Assembly: GCA_010645155.1 (NCBI GenBank)
Contig: CM021316.1
Coordinates: 2,587,249-2,651,248, forward strand
Source of the DNA: Tigriopus japonicus
Taxonomy: Eukaryota > Arthropoda > Copepoda > Harpacticoida > Harpacticidae
DNA: 64,000 nt
Direction of reading: 5' to 3'
Position numbers and translations under genes: made by a program. Positions 24,190 through 34,900 of the stretch are shown one piece after another. How positions within the stretch are numbered: the first letter of the stretch is position 1; every line of letters begins with the position of its first letter. The notes under the pieces were generated by a model that searched no databases, was not told the origin of the DNA, and saw nothing but the letters and a program-made list of their open reading frames with translations.

Positions 24190-24807
24190 TTATTTTCCCG
24201 CCTTCCAATCCGGGAGAATCTCGACGTTTTTAGCCGATGCTTCTTGTTTAAGCTTGTATTCTTGTTTGCGTTGAATCTTGTAAGAGATCCATTGGGCTTG
24301 GCTCTCGGGGCTCATGGACGTGATGAACGTTCTCATCATCGCAAAGTCGTATATATCTACTTTCTCTCTCTCGAAAATATCCCTCATATTACTAAGGGTA
24401 TTGAAGGCATGTTGCGTCATGATAGGCGTTCGATTTTTCTCTTTTTTTTGGGGGGGGGCACTTCCGTTTTTTATATAGGTGCTGTCGAGGGAGATGGGAT
24501 CTTCGAACTTGACTCGTCAGTTTCTCGTAGCAGCATCGTAGGAGTTTGTAGATTCTGACGAAGATTTTCTATCCAACTCCACGGCTGGTCCGTCCGGGCA
24601 GTCCTTCAGCTTCTGGTAAAGAATGATTTGGTTGCAACCTTGTAATGTCTCCATCTCTTTGACCAAATTTTCCCCTGAGCTCTTCCAGCTGGAGAACTTG
24701 CGGAGGTATGAACGATTCTTAGCACACTTTTTGAGCAAAAGAGCGAAGCAAAATTTTCTTGTTCTTGATAAAATCACGATCAGATCAAGAAACAATACTT
24801 TGGTCAA
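24190..24807 (-). pseudogene. Decayed or mis-assembled gene of unknown family
   Basis: Two minus-strand frames look like parts of one protein. The upstream part (LVKEMETLQGCNQIILYQKL...) runs to a TGA at 24517-24519. The same frame resumes as VKFEDPISLDSTYIKNG until a run of about 10 G and 8 T on the plus strand (24440-24460). There the reading shifts frame into EKNRTPIMTQHAFNTL, continuing to a TAA at 24190 that overlaps an AATAAA. The last part, DIYDFAMMRTFITSMSPESQ, is faintly like a BESS protein-interaction motif. One stop plus one frameshift at a homopolymer fits either a pseudogene or a sequence error. No family is assigned. Confidence 0.45.
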
Positions 24808-24935
24808 CGCTCTCTCCCCCGTTTGTGATTGTCATCTAAAATATTTAATCCTTGGTTTTTAGTCAGAATGACAGTCAGAATCATAAAGAAAGAATCAAAA
24901 TTTGCCTGAGTTACCGCCAAAAATGGGCGATTTTG

Positions 24936-25234
24936 CCAATTTTTTTTCGCCAAGGTTCTCCGATTTCGCCTAATTTTTCGCCAAATTTGCTCATTTCGCC
25001 AAATTTATGGCCAGATATATCAAAATCGCCAGATTTATCGCCAGTGATATCAAAATCGCCAGATTTATCGCCAGTGATATCAAAATCGCCAGATTTATCG
25101 CCAGTGATATCAAAATCGCCAGATTTATCGCCAGATCAGCTGATATCGCCAGATTAATTTTTCTATCGCCAGACACGTTTCAAAATCGCCAGATTCGTGA
25201 AATCTGACTATAGAAATCGCCAGTTGGCAACCCT
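24936..25234. repeat. GCCAG-based tandem array with 12+18-bp substructure
   Basis: The array is built from TCGCCA monomers spaced alternately 12 and 18 bp apart, giving a 30-bp higher-order unit. The central copies, from about 25017 to 25136, are near-identical 30-mers, while the outer ones are degraded but keep the 12/18 rhythm. It ends at TTGGCAACCCTG, a sequence resembling transposon termini. Because 30 is a multiple of three, long frames stay open on both strands; these are by-products, not genes. Confidence 0.8.
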
Positions 25235-27536
25235 GCTTAAAACTTCTTTGGATTGTATGTAGCGTTTCAGAGCATTGGTCGTTCGTTTTACCTAGAGCTC
25301 TATATTAGAAAGAGTACAATCATATCCAACGCCATCTAGTTGATTTGGCTCGCAACTGCTCGCCGTTCCCAAAAGGATGGACATGTACCCTCTAAGCTGA
25401 ACAAATTTTCCAAAATATGAGACCAAGATAGCAACTTCTGAGAAACTAAAGGGCCCAAAACCTTAATGAAGGGGTCCAAAATGACCTATTATTGTGCTTC
25501 AAATGATTCAAAGCTGAATTGCCTGTAAAATTAGGTTTAAAACCTAAAAGACCGAGAGAAAAATGAATATCTCACCCCTCATTCTGAGCAATGCTTTTCA
25601 GAGAAAACTTTGCAATCAGGGCTCCTACCATAAAAAATGTGTCAGATAGAATATTGCTAGAGAGGAGCATGTTGAGTTTTCCTTTCTTTACCTTTCAACC
25701 CTGAAATGTTGAGTCCCCAGACCACATAATGGCTAGATCTCCCTGTGTGGGAGAAAAAAGTGGACAATTTTGCTTCATCAGCTGATACATAACACTACAT
25801 CCTAAAATGGTGGGAATTTCGAACTTTTCAAAATTCTGCCAGCGTGGCCAAATCCTGAACAAACTCAACATACCGTACGTACTTTGCTCTCGACGCAAGC
25901 AAGCATCATTACTTCTGAGCACGCGGTCGCCCTGAGATTTCAAAGCTAGCGCAGCTGGGCCAAATGGTTTCACTTTTCTCTCGCCGACGGAACGGAACGG
26001 GGCAATGCGACATCTAGTCATTATATGATCTGTGGTTGGTTGAGTCAAGTCCTTCAAGTCCTTGTTTGTTCACGGGGCTCAGTGTGGAGAGAGAGAGGGA
26101 GAGAGAGAATGTTGGCCCATTCCCAGCAATCCTTGCAGTTCCCTTCTTAACAAGTGCTAGTGGGCATGCTGGGCAAGCCATCAGAAGCTAGCAAGCATTT
26201 GACTATGTCTGTCTCTAATGTTCTGAAGCGATGTTTGCTATCAAACACCTATTTCTATCGTTTTTTTGGCAATTTCGTTCAAATTCACTGCAGAGCCGCA
26301 CCGTTTTAAGGGCCTCATTGGGCTACGCGTCAGCTGAAGTTCGCGTCCTGTAGTGAGAGGTTCCTGATCAAGTGTGCAATATTTGGAGGTTTAATTCAAC
26401 AAACCAAATTTAAGGTTGATGAAGCTTGATTGGCTTTAAACTCACCTATGGCGGACGCGAGGTCCGCCATCAGTAAGTAAGTCGAGATATGATAGTAGAG
26501 AGGTGTTTTTCACTAGAGTTATTGTGGCTTATATATCACAGATAAGAGTACATGTACGGGTGACGAGCATACGCTCGCCACAAAACTTGCACAATGACCA
26601 CATCATTGTCTACCCCAAGATCCCTTCGTTTTGTAACCGATTGCTAATTAATATATTCATTCTCGTTTTGATCAAATCATTGATGTGATAAAAAGCGAGT
26701 GGGTTCATCTTTTCATCCCTATGATGCGCGAGTGGGTTAATCAACAAACGTTGCATATGCATATTCATAAGCATATTTCGCCAATGAGTATTTGCATTGT
26801 GCCAAGGCAAACTAATGTGTTTGAGGCATATCAAAGAGTGGTTTCATTTGAGTTGGAAAAGAGCTCCTGAACTGAGGCTTCAATGATCAAGACCAAGAAC
26901 CATTTAAGCAATGGCACAATGCCACCAGTTTAACAAGAAATTGTTTGTCAATGCCCAGTGGTCTCTAAATTTCAAAAAAGCCATTGTGCTTGTGGCTCAG
27001 AAAGAATAGTAGAGCAATGACAAACTATCATTACTTAACAATACAACAAGAACAACAAGTTCCTCTTTCAGTGTTGTTTACGAAAAGTTATGATTAAGGC
27101 TAAATGTTTTAGGTTTTACTTAAAAACCTAGGTTGTTTTCAGCCCAATCGAATGCCTGAGTGAAAGGTTATGCCCTCTCAAACTTATGTACTGAAGAGAG
27201 CATAGAATGAATGAACTCGCCCTTTTGTGGTAAAACCACAGAGTTGGCAGAGAGGAGACGCTGGGGCAAACAGGCCTAACATTTTGTGGGACAATTTTCA
27301 TGCCCCAGCTGACCTTTGGCTGTGACGTTTCCCAAGCAGTTGTGCCCAAACAAGTTCGTTTCGTTTGTAGGGTTGAAGTAGGGGTGGGCGAGAAGCCGGT
27401 ATCGGTGCCAAGGTGTTGACACCAACTTTTTGGGCTTTCGGTGTCAGCATCAACACCAGGTCTCTGGTGCCGACATTTTAAGGCTTCAAGAGTTTTTGAA
27501 AAACGTACTGCCCGCCCAAAAACTTGATCCCAATAG
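25235..27536. other. No confirmed gene; contains a palindromic ATG/splice-site micro-exon candidate
   Basis: Mostly unassigned sequence. Frames of 120 codons (25695-26057, -) and 178 codons (27128-27664, -) lack recognisable motifs and the latter lies in repeats. At 26448-26470 a perfect 9-bp palindrome presents ATGGCGGAC on both strands, each followed by a donor consensus. A GA-rich low-complexity run lies at about 26087-26109. Confidence 0.4.
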
Positions 27537-28184
27537 GACATGTATAAGGTTGCTTCAAGTGAGCGTTTTAAATCATTCCGCGGGCGGCAAAACAGGGCCG
27601 TTGGCTGTGCTGAGCTGCTCAGCCCATTTTGGCGAATCCAAGTTTTTCCCATTTTAACGTGCATTTGATGATTCTAGGTCCCTGGAAACGATCTTAATTT
27701 TATGTTTTGATCCCTCTGCTTTCACTTGGTTGAAAATATGCCCAATTTGTTTGCTTGAAAATGATACAGAAAAGATTAGATCTTAACAGAAAGAAGCGTT
27801 AAAAAATATTGCATTTCTCTATATGTTAAGTATTTTGAAATATTGAAATGATTCTTTGGAACTCACTGAATAAATCCGCATCTTAATATTAGTGTTTGGA
27901 TCAATGTTAAGTCCTATTTTTGCAATAGCACAAGGCCTGCTTACTTGCTTTTAAATCAATCACCCTAATATTATTTTTTGCATATTATTGACCCAATTCC
28001 AGCCAAGGTATCCTTAAGTGAAATACCGATCGTTTCCAAGGACCTAGAATCATCAAATGCTCGTCAAAATGGGAAAAACTTGGATTCGCCAAAATGGGCT
28101 GAGCAACTCAGCACAGCCAACGGCCTTGTTTTGCCGCCCGCGGAATGATTTAAAACGCTCACTTGGAGCAACCTTGTGCATGTC
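27537..28184. repeat. Long inverted repeat, two arms of about 157 bp
   Basis: Arms at 27537-27693 and about 28028-28184 are reverse complements with over 90% identity by eye. Shared landmarks are GATTCTAGGTCC, AAGTTTTTCCCATTTT, CCGCGGGCGGCAAAACA and AAGGTTGCT. A 334-bp AT-rich spacer separates them. The structure could be a foldback/MITE element or two head-to-head copies of a repeat. Transcription across it would give a long double-stranded RNA stem. Confidence 0.8.
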
Positions 28185-29849
28185 TAATTTGATTGTAAAT
28201 GTGAAGGACTATTGGCGTTAGGCCGATCTGATTCTGCCTTCATTTCTTAAGTGTGACGAGTTTTCGATTGAAGATCGAGATTTCACTCGTTTAAAAATAA
28301 TGCGATGGTGTCAGTCAACTACTTTTATGCCTTGATTACATCTACTTATTTGAGATATAATCAAAAAAGGTACACTTTCGTAGTTTAGTTGATATGCAAA
28401 GCAAATTGAATGGATATTTGCGGTATTTTGTTCTTCGTATTTTGTACCTGCCTGTTGCTTCTTTAGTACTATGTGAGATCGCGGACATTGAGTCGTGCTG
28501 CGCAGGTGGACCGAAACTTGAAATGCTCAATGCTGTTAGAAAAAGAGATGATTCTGATATTTTTGGTGGCTACATGTGGTGTACCAATATTGCGACGGAC
28601 CAACGTCTTTTAAAATGCGCTAAAAAGTACTCAGGCTTCCTGTAAGAGTGAAATAAAAAACCAACTTTTCACCAAACCTCACATTTATGTCGGAGGGCCA
28701 GACCTAATCAGGGTTCAAACTTTATTTGTAGACCAATTTGAACCATCCCTCTTGTCTCGCTTGACTCAATGAACACGTAATTTACTTTTAAAAAATTGAC
28801 ATGGTTTTGATTTGAGCAAACTCATAAGCCGCTTTGATAATCGGTATCGAAGGACGCACGTTTGGGATTTTTATGATTACCGCTCTGACCCTGAATTACC
28901 GTTCCGACGCGGCCAGCCGTCCAAACAAAAAGCGTCGTCTTGCTTTAGTCCAAAACAACAAGAGCAACTTACGAGAGGGAAAAACCAAAAGACCTTTCAT
29001 GACTAGCATCAGAAGATGTTTGAAGGATGGTAGACGCAACCAATCAACAAACCCACCAATCGATCTACCATGGGAATAAAGACCAAAGCCAAGAAACAAC
29101 TAGATTCTACACGCAAGCTTAAGTGAAAACATGTAAGAATGGGTGACACCACCAAACACCGACACCGTTCCAAAACATTTCGAGAAAAAATGCCACAGTA
29201 TCAGAAACTTCAATTTTTAGAAAGATTCTTCACCTCTATATCAGAATGACCCGATGGTAGTGAACAAAATGATATGCCATGGACAGAATCAAGGCTCAAT
29301 GTGACCTACCCTATGCCATACTGTTGATGAATAAATCCCAGATAATTGGAACTTTTTTTAATGAAAAGCTTACAAAATTTCCTTTTAACACCAATCTTCT
29401 TTGGACTATTCCATGATTCATCTGATTTCAATTGGCCTAAATGGTTTATGGGGTCCTTAACGTCATCGCTGCTAAGTGTTGTTGAAGCGTCAAAAGTGAT
29501 CTAATGTCCGCAAAATTGCTGCCTTGTTGTCATTGGTTGAGTGGGCTCAATTCTGAACCAATCCCTGACTTTGTTTAGATTAGTGACCTCACTGAATCGT
29601 TGGCTAATACAAAATCCAATATCATTAATTTTTGTTCCATCATAAAAATAAACGCTTACCAAACTCCAAAAACAGACTTGCAAAGCAAGAAAATCACACA
29701 CCCAGCTAGGGTATTGTAAAATGTAAGCTTATTTTCCCTCTCTCCAATTTATGTTGAACTGACATGAACTTAAATGTCTTTAGAATGGGTAGGTCTGGCA
29801 AAACTGGTGCTCCATATTACAGTCCAGAAGCGCACATTTTGTTTGACTT

Positions 29850-30180
29850 AATTATAAGGCACACGCTATCGGTGTCAATGTCGACACCACGACGTTGATG
29901 GGCAACTTCAACACAGGCGTCGGTGTCGGCGTGGGTGTCAACCTTGCGGTGTCGGTGTCGGAGTCGAGGGCAAAATTGCCGCTGTCACCCATCCCTAGGT
30001 TGAAGTCAGGGTCACTTGTTGTTTGTTTGGGCACAACTTAAGTAATGATCTTCGGAAATATCAAGTTTTCACCTGCAACCTTTGCTCTTCAACAGCTGTA
30101 ACTCATCCAACAAAAATTTCCGTATATCCGCCCTGTGGGTAAAACGATTACCACAAAAGGGCTAGTTCATTCTTTCTCGG
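29850..30180. repeat. Dispersed repeat with a GGTGTC microsatellite core; inverted relative exists near 27200-27480
   Basis: The stretch contains many GTCGGTGTC-like hexamer units (29870-29970), then TTGTTTGGGCACAACTTA and, further on, ACCACAAAAGGGC.AGTTCATTC. The same landmarks occur in opposite orientation and matching order between about 27480 and 27200. Both appear to be degraded copies of one element. Confidence 0.55.
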
Positions 30181-30542
30181 TAGGATTTGCACTGAACTTT
30201 GAGTGAGCATAACTTTTGTCTCCGACCTTCGATTGAGCTGAAAATTGAAATACGTATTCCTGTCAACATATGCTAGGTCTCATTTGCAGAAGAACGTAAT
30301 TGAATTGTTCTTACTGGAAATCATTATTCTCATTGCTAGCCTCCCACTCCATGATTTCAGTGCTTTTTGCATCAACATACAAAATTAGCGTTACCTGGTG
30401 GTTCAGGCCGACATTGCCAAAAGTTGTTTGAAATACTGCCAATTAAGGGCGCTCACTGTCATATTTTGAAGTCATATACCGCCACATTCTGCCGTTTTAG
30501 CAAAAAATTTCTCGTTTTCAGTCATTTCATCTCGTTATTAGG

Positions 30543-30715
30543 GCGCAAATTTTCGATCTCTTTTTTAAGTCGAAAATTTTTGATCTCGTTTTAAAGTCAA
30601 AAATTTCCGATCTCCTTTTTAGGTCGACAGTTTTCAATCTCATTTTTAGGTCAAAAAATTCCGATTTCCTTTTTCAGGTCGACAATTTTTGATCTGGGTT
30701 TTTTTGGTCGAATTT
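30543..30715. repeat. Degenerate tandem array, period 27 bp
   Basis: About six consecutive units of roughly 27 bp, consensus close to GTCGAAAATTTTCGATCTC followed by TTTTTAG. Three adjacent units are exactly 27 bp and the next is 28 bp. Each unit contains a small palindrome around TCGAAAATTTTCGA. Confidence 0.65.
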
Positions 30716-31143
30716 TTTGCTACTTTCTCTCATGTTCTGCCACTTAACAAATTTCACTGGCACAAACTTCTATTCTGCCATTTTCCCCTCACTGCCAAAA
30801 ACAATTTATTGCCTTTGTCTCTGCTGAACTGCTTTTACTCTTGCCAAGAGTAAACTGCTGTAAAACAATAAATAAAAGGCAAAATTTGGTCTGAAAAGCC
30901 TCTGTAAAAGGTGTATTCTATTCAACCTAAAATGTAATTTTGGGCAACCTAATTATGTCATAATTTGCCCAAAAGTTAACCTAACTTTTAATTGTTAAAG
31001 TATATTTAAAATTGTAAAAGTTAACCTAAATTGTGCAAGCATTCGAGTCAGGTCCTAAACAAATTTGGAGGAACTGCCTGTGTTGGTTTTTGGACAATGT
31101 ATTTTTCTGATTTTATTCCTCAAAATCTCGTCGGTGATATTTG

Positions 31144-31470
31144 CAGGCGAGATTTGGTCCTCAAAATTACGTCAACATAGTAGGTAATTTAGTCATTGGG
31201 TTTTCACACGTAAGGTTTGGCCCTTTAAATCTCGTCTATGATTTTCGCAGGCGAGATTTGGCCCTCAAAATCTTGCCTGTGTTTTTTTGCAGGCATGATT
31301 TGGTCCCCAAAATTTTGCTTCTGATTTTTGCGGGCGAGATTTGGCCGTCTAAATCTCGTCAGCATGAGGAATTTACCCTTTGGGTTTTCATGGGCGAGAT
31401 TTGGCCCACAAAATTTCGCCTGTGATTTTCGCAGGCGAGATTCGGCCCTCAAAATCTCGTCAACAGAAGT
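31144..31470. repeat. Array of self-complementary units (GGCGAGATTTGGCC type)
   Basis: Seven units start near 31144, 31210, 31247, 31291, 31329, 31390 and 31432. Each reads GGCGAGATTTGGCCCTC then AAAATCTCGTC, so CGAGATTT pairs with AAATCTCG in a hairpin of about 24-28 nt. Spacing varies: about 40 bp, or about 60 bp where an extra AATTTA...TTGGGTTTTCA segment is present. I see no gene in it. Confidence 0.7.
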
Positions 31471-31668
31471 AATTTAGCCCCATTTTTTCGGCCAAACCTC
31501 GCCTGTGAAAACCTAATGAAAACTAAAACAAAAAAGAACTAAAAATGTAAAAAATGCATATTATTTGACAAAAAATTCAGCCAATCATTAAATGTGTATC
31601 AAATCAACTTTCAAATACCAAACAAACACAATGATGCATTGCGAACTTCTTGCGATACGAGTCCTTTT

Positions 31669-31795
31669 GATGATAGGCAATGAACTTTTCAATGAGTGTT
31701 ATACTTCATGCTCATAATAATACAGCAGTTTCGAAACAATTTTGATCATTTTATTTCGGTTCTCGAGACACACAAGGTCTGGACTTTTGAGTTTT
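31669..31795 (+). repeat. Dispersed repeat, copy 2
   Basis: Second copy of the repeat at 23272-23420, same orientation. It lies just beyond the 3' end of the cysteine-rich gene and supplies an AATAAA on the minus strand (31750-31755), about 166 nt past that gene's stop. Confidence 0.6.
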
Positions 31796-31920
31796 ACCGT
31801 ACCAAGAAAAAACGAAATGGGCTAAGTTGTTGGTTGAACAATTTGTAACAATTGGAAAAACTAAAAGCATTTCACAGCGTTCACGGATTTTCGAAATGCT
31901 CGAAATGAAGGAATGCCACT

Positions 31921-34900
31921 CTACTTGTTGACATTATTATTGGCAGCATCGGTATCAGCGGCTTCAAAGATTCCGGGAGGAAGAACTCCGGGGTTCTCAA
32001 GGATATCCTTGGGTCTGTAGCACCATTCCTTGATCACAGGCTTCTTCACGCGTCGTGGGTTCTTCTTGGTGTTCACACAGATCTCCTTGGGCACCTTGAC
32101 GCAATTGTTTTGGGGCACCAATCTGTAATGATAAAGGGGGCAAACTTAGGTTGCATTGCATGTACAGGGGTCAATAAACCAACATCAGGAGCCTTCATGG
32201 GGTCTAATGGATAATGAGTTGGCAGTCGAGCTAGCTAGCAGACCGTAAACCTATCACATAGTAGCGAGGAAGGACTTCGATCATAATCGATTGGCAATTT
32301 CCTTCGAGTATGCCAATTATTTTGAGTATGCCGAGAAGAAACCAACCAACCTTGGCTATTATATGTCAACCAAGCTCAGACAATCATCACATTTGTAAAT
32401 ACGTTTAGAGAGATCCAAAAATCTATAAATAGGTTCCCTAGTCTCATGATTAGATCAAAGAGAAAACAAGGCAATATCACGAAACAATTGTACAAATCGT
32501 GGACGTGATTGATGAACCAATCATTACATCCATAATGACACACTACCGTTCGGAAATCCTGTAACAGTTTGAACAAACACATCCAAAGGGGGAAAACGGG
32601 AGAGTGAGACAAAGACAGACAGCGAGGAATTTGCCAGAGTTTTTGTGCTCTTCAATTCAGTATTTTTTTGTCCAAGTTTCTTCGCGTACGGTATGTAAAT
32701 AAATCTCACATAGGAATCCGTCTCGTTCGCCAATTTGTAACTTGCAATTCATAGTCAGACGATATCCGTTGACATGAATATTTGCATAAAATTATGCCAC
32801 GCGTCTCCCACAGACAAAATTCCAGCTTTTGAATGCGACTCTTTGAGTCTTTCTATCAGTTGAAAAAAATCCCGTGCAAGCTCTTTCTGAAGGGAAAGGT
32901 AGAAAGAAACATGGTACTCTATCGTATCCGTTCCCCATTCAAATTCATGAATATGAAAGACCACAAAATGAGGCCAAGGTGTCACCGGAGAAGCTTCACT
33001 TTCGCTAAATTTTATGAAGCAACAAAAAAGACCTTACCTACCGGAGAGTTAGTTAATTTTATCTTTCGGCATAAAGAAGAGACAGAGGATCTGCTGGGGA
33101 CCATTGTTTTCGGAGAGGGGGACGACTTGACCTACTTTTAACCTGCGGCAAATTTAGTTGAGTTGCCTCATCAGAAGACATCAGTATATCAAGTCATTAG
33201 TGAAAACAAAGGAACCCAAATAAGTTGGTCTGCCCCCCCTGGTTTGATCGACAATCTGACATAACAACACTACAAGAAGAAGCACAGGAAGACAAGTAAT
33301 TCCATCTATCTTCAGATCGTATGAGTGAAGATCACAAGAAAAGATCAGTAAAATGAGGGTACTTTCCCGCTTCAAGTTCAAAAAATTGAGCCAGGAAAGT
33401 CGGCGGGTGATTTCAACGTTCCATTACTATTTGCCCTAAAAATACGTTTGTTGGATGGACTTATCCTGCCTGGACGCAAATACACAGATAGCCAGAGATA
33501 GAGCCAAGGCAATCATCATTTAATGACACGAACACACACTGATGAGATTTTCGGATCTTCCTTGGGGCAGGAAATTATCAAATTGCCGCTCGAAAACTCA
33601 TCATCTCTGCCCGTGGTTCTCAACCATGGTGATGAACCATTTTTTTTTCCTCCCAAAGAGAGAAACCATGGCCACGGCTTCAAACAATCATAAACGGATG
33701 AAAGTGAAATTTCTTTGGGTGAGGATTAAATGCAAAACGCCCCGACAGGAACTACTCGTTTGTTAGTCTGACGATGAAAACCATTAAACCGGTTGATTGA
33801 TGACTGCCAAAATTGCGCTTTGGCACTTGCTTATCTAGTGCTTGTCAGCGTCTCATGAACATCATCATCAACGCGTCACAATCAAGAAAAGGCTTGAGCG
33901 AGGATAATTAGGCCAGCACGCCTTCCTCATTAGGATTGCATCCATATTAGATAAAGATTGAATACTCGACCAAGTTTGTCTACATTGCGTGTGTATATTT
34001 ATTTAGCTTTGGAACTCACCTTGGCACCAATACGGCTTCCATGTGGCAGTTCTCCTCGGGTTGGAGCTCACATTCTTCCTCAGGGACATTTTGCACTTGC
34101 ATTCGAACCTCATCACGGCAAATCTCGTCGGCTTGAACTAAAGCACAGTTATTGGGCACACACACTTCACGTGGGATCTTTCGGCATTGGGTATCGGGAT
34201 GAACCTTTTTGACGGTCTTCTTCTCCAGGGTGCATTTTTGTACGGGCCATTCTTCGCACCTTTGGTCAACCTGAAATCAACAGGTCGCAACAAATCGTTA
34301 AAAGCCCGCCAAAGATGGAACACAAAACAAAATAGTGTTGGCCATTCTTAATTACAAATCGATTTTCTCTCTCTCCGTTGACTTGGAAGATGTAGCCCAA
34401 TTTCGGCCACAAAAGCTCCAATCCACTCATACCCCAATTTTAACTTGAAAGGTGAAAAAGTCAGACTTCTTGGCAATAATGCGGTGAAAATCCATGGTAA
34501 GTCTAGTGTTGCTTCTGCCATCCTCGTATTGGAATGAGCTGAACCAATCGTATCGAATCGACGTGATGAATCTTGGCCATGAGGCCTCATCATTACCTTC
34601 TCGACCTCCCATCGTCAAATTGGGCTTTGTGGTAGGTTTTGTCGGTCACAACGCCCGTTATCATTGTTATAAATAGGCCAAACATAATGGCATGCTGAGT
34701 TATCACTTCAATTGAGGGGTTCTCCCTCAATTTTGCATGACACTCTACATTACATCGGGAAAAAATTCAATTCAACTCTTGCCGAAGGGATAGATAGAGC
34801 CAAGTTTAGGTTGCAAAAGTTTCTCTCTGAACAAGAATGGTAAGTGGTTGAAGCACCAGTGGATGTGTTTGGTTGTAGAAGTGATTCCCAAGAACACCAA

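Noticed and set aside
24852..25207. Repetitive proteins predicted over the 30-bp tandem array
   Set aside because: The frames are open only because the repeat period is a multiple of three and lacks stops. They occur on both strands.
25695..26057. 120-codon minus-strand frame
   Set aside because: Composition looks non-coding and the surrounding sequence is repeat-like. No homology recognised.
27128..27664. 178-codon open frame on the minus strand
   Set aside because: It runs through an arm of the inverted repeat and a dispersed repeat, has no recognisable motif, and its middle is the GGTGTC microsatellite-like region.
28394..28645. 83-codon frame with a hydrophobic start and several cysteines
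   Set aside because: Could be a small secreted protein, but it sits in the repeat-rich block and nothing else supports it.
32755..33141. Overlapping open frames on both strands inside an intron of the cysteine-rich gene
   Set aside because: Both strands are open over the same bases and neither shows a domain or splice signals, so chance is the simplest explanation.
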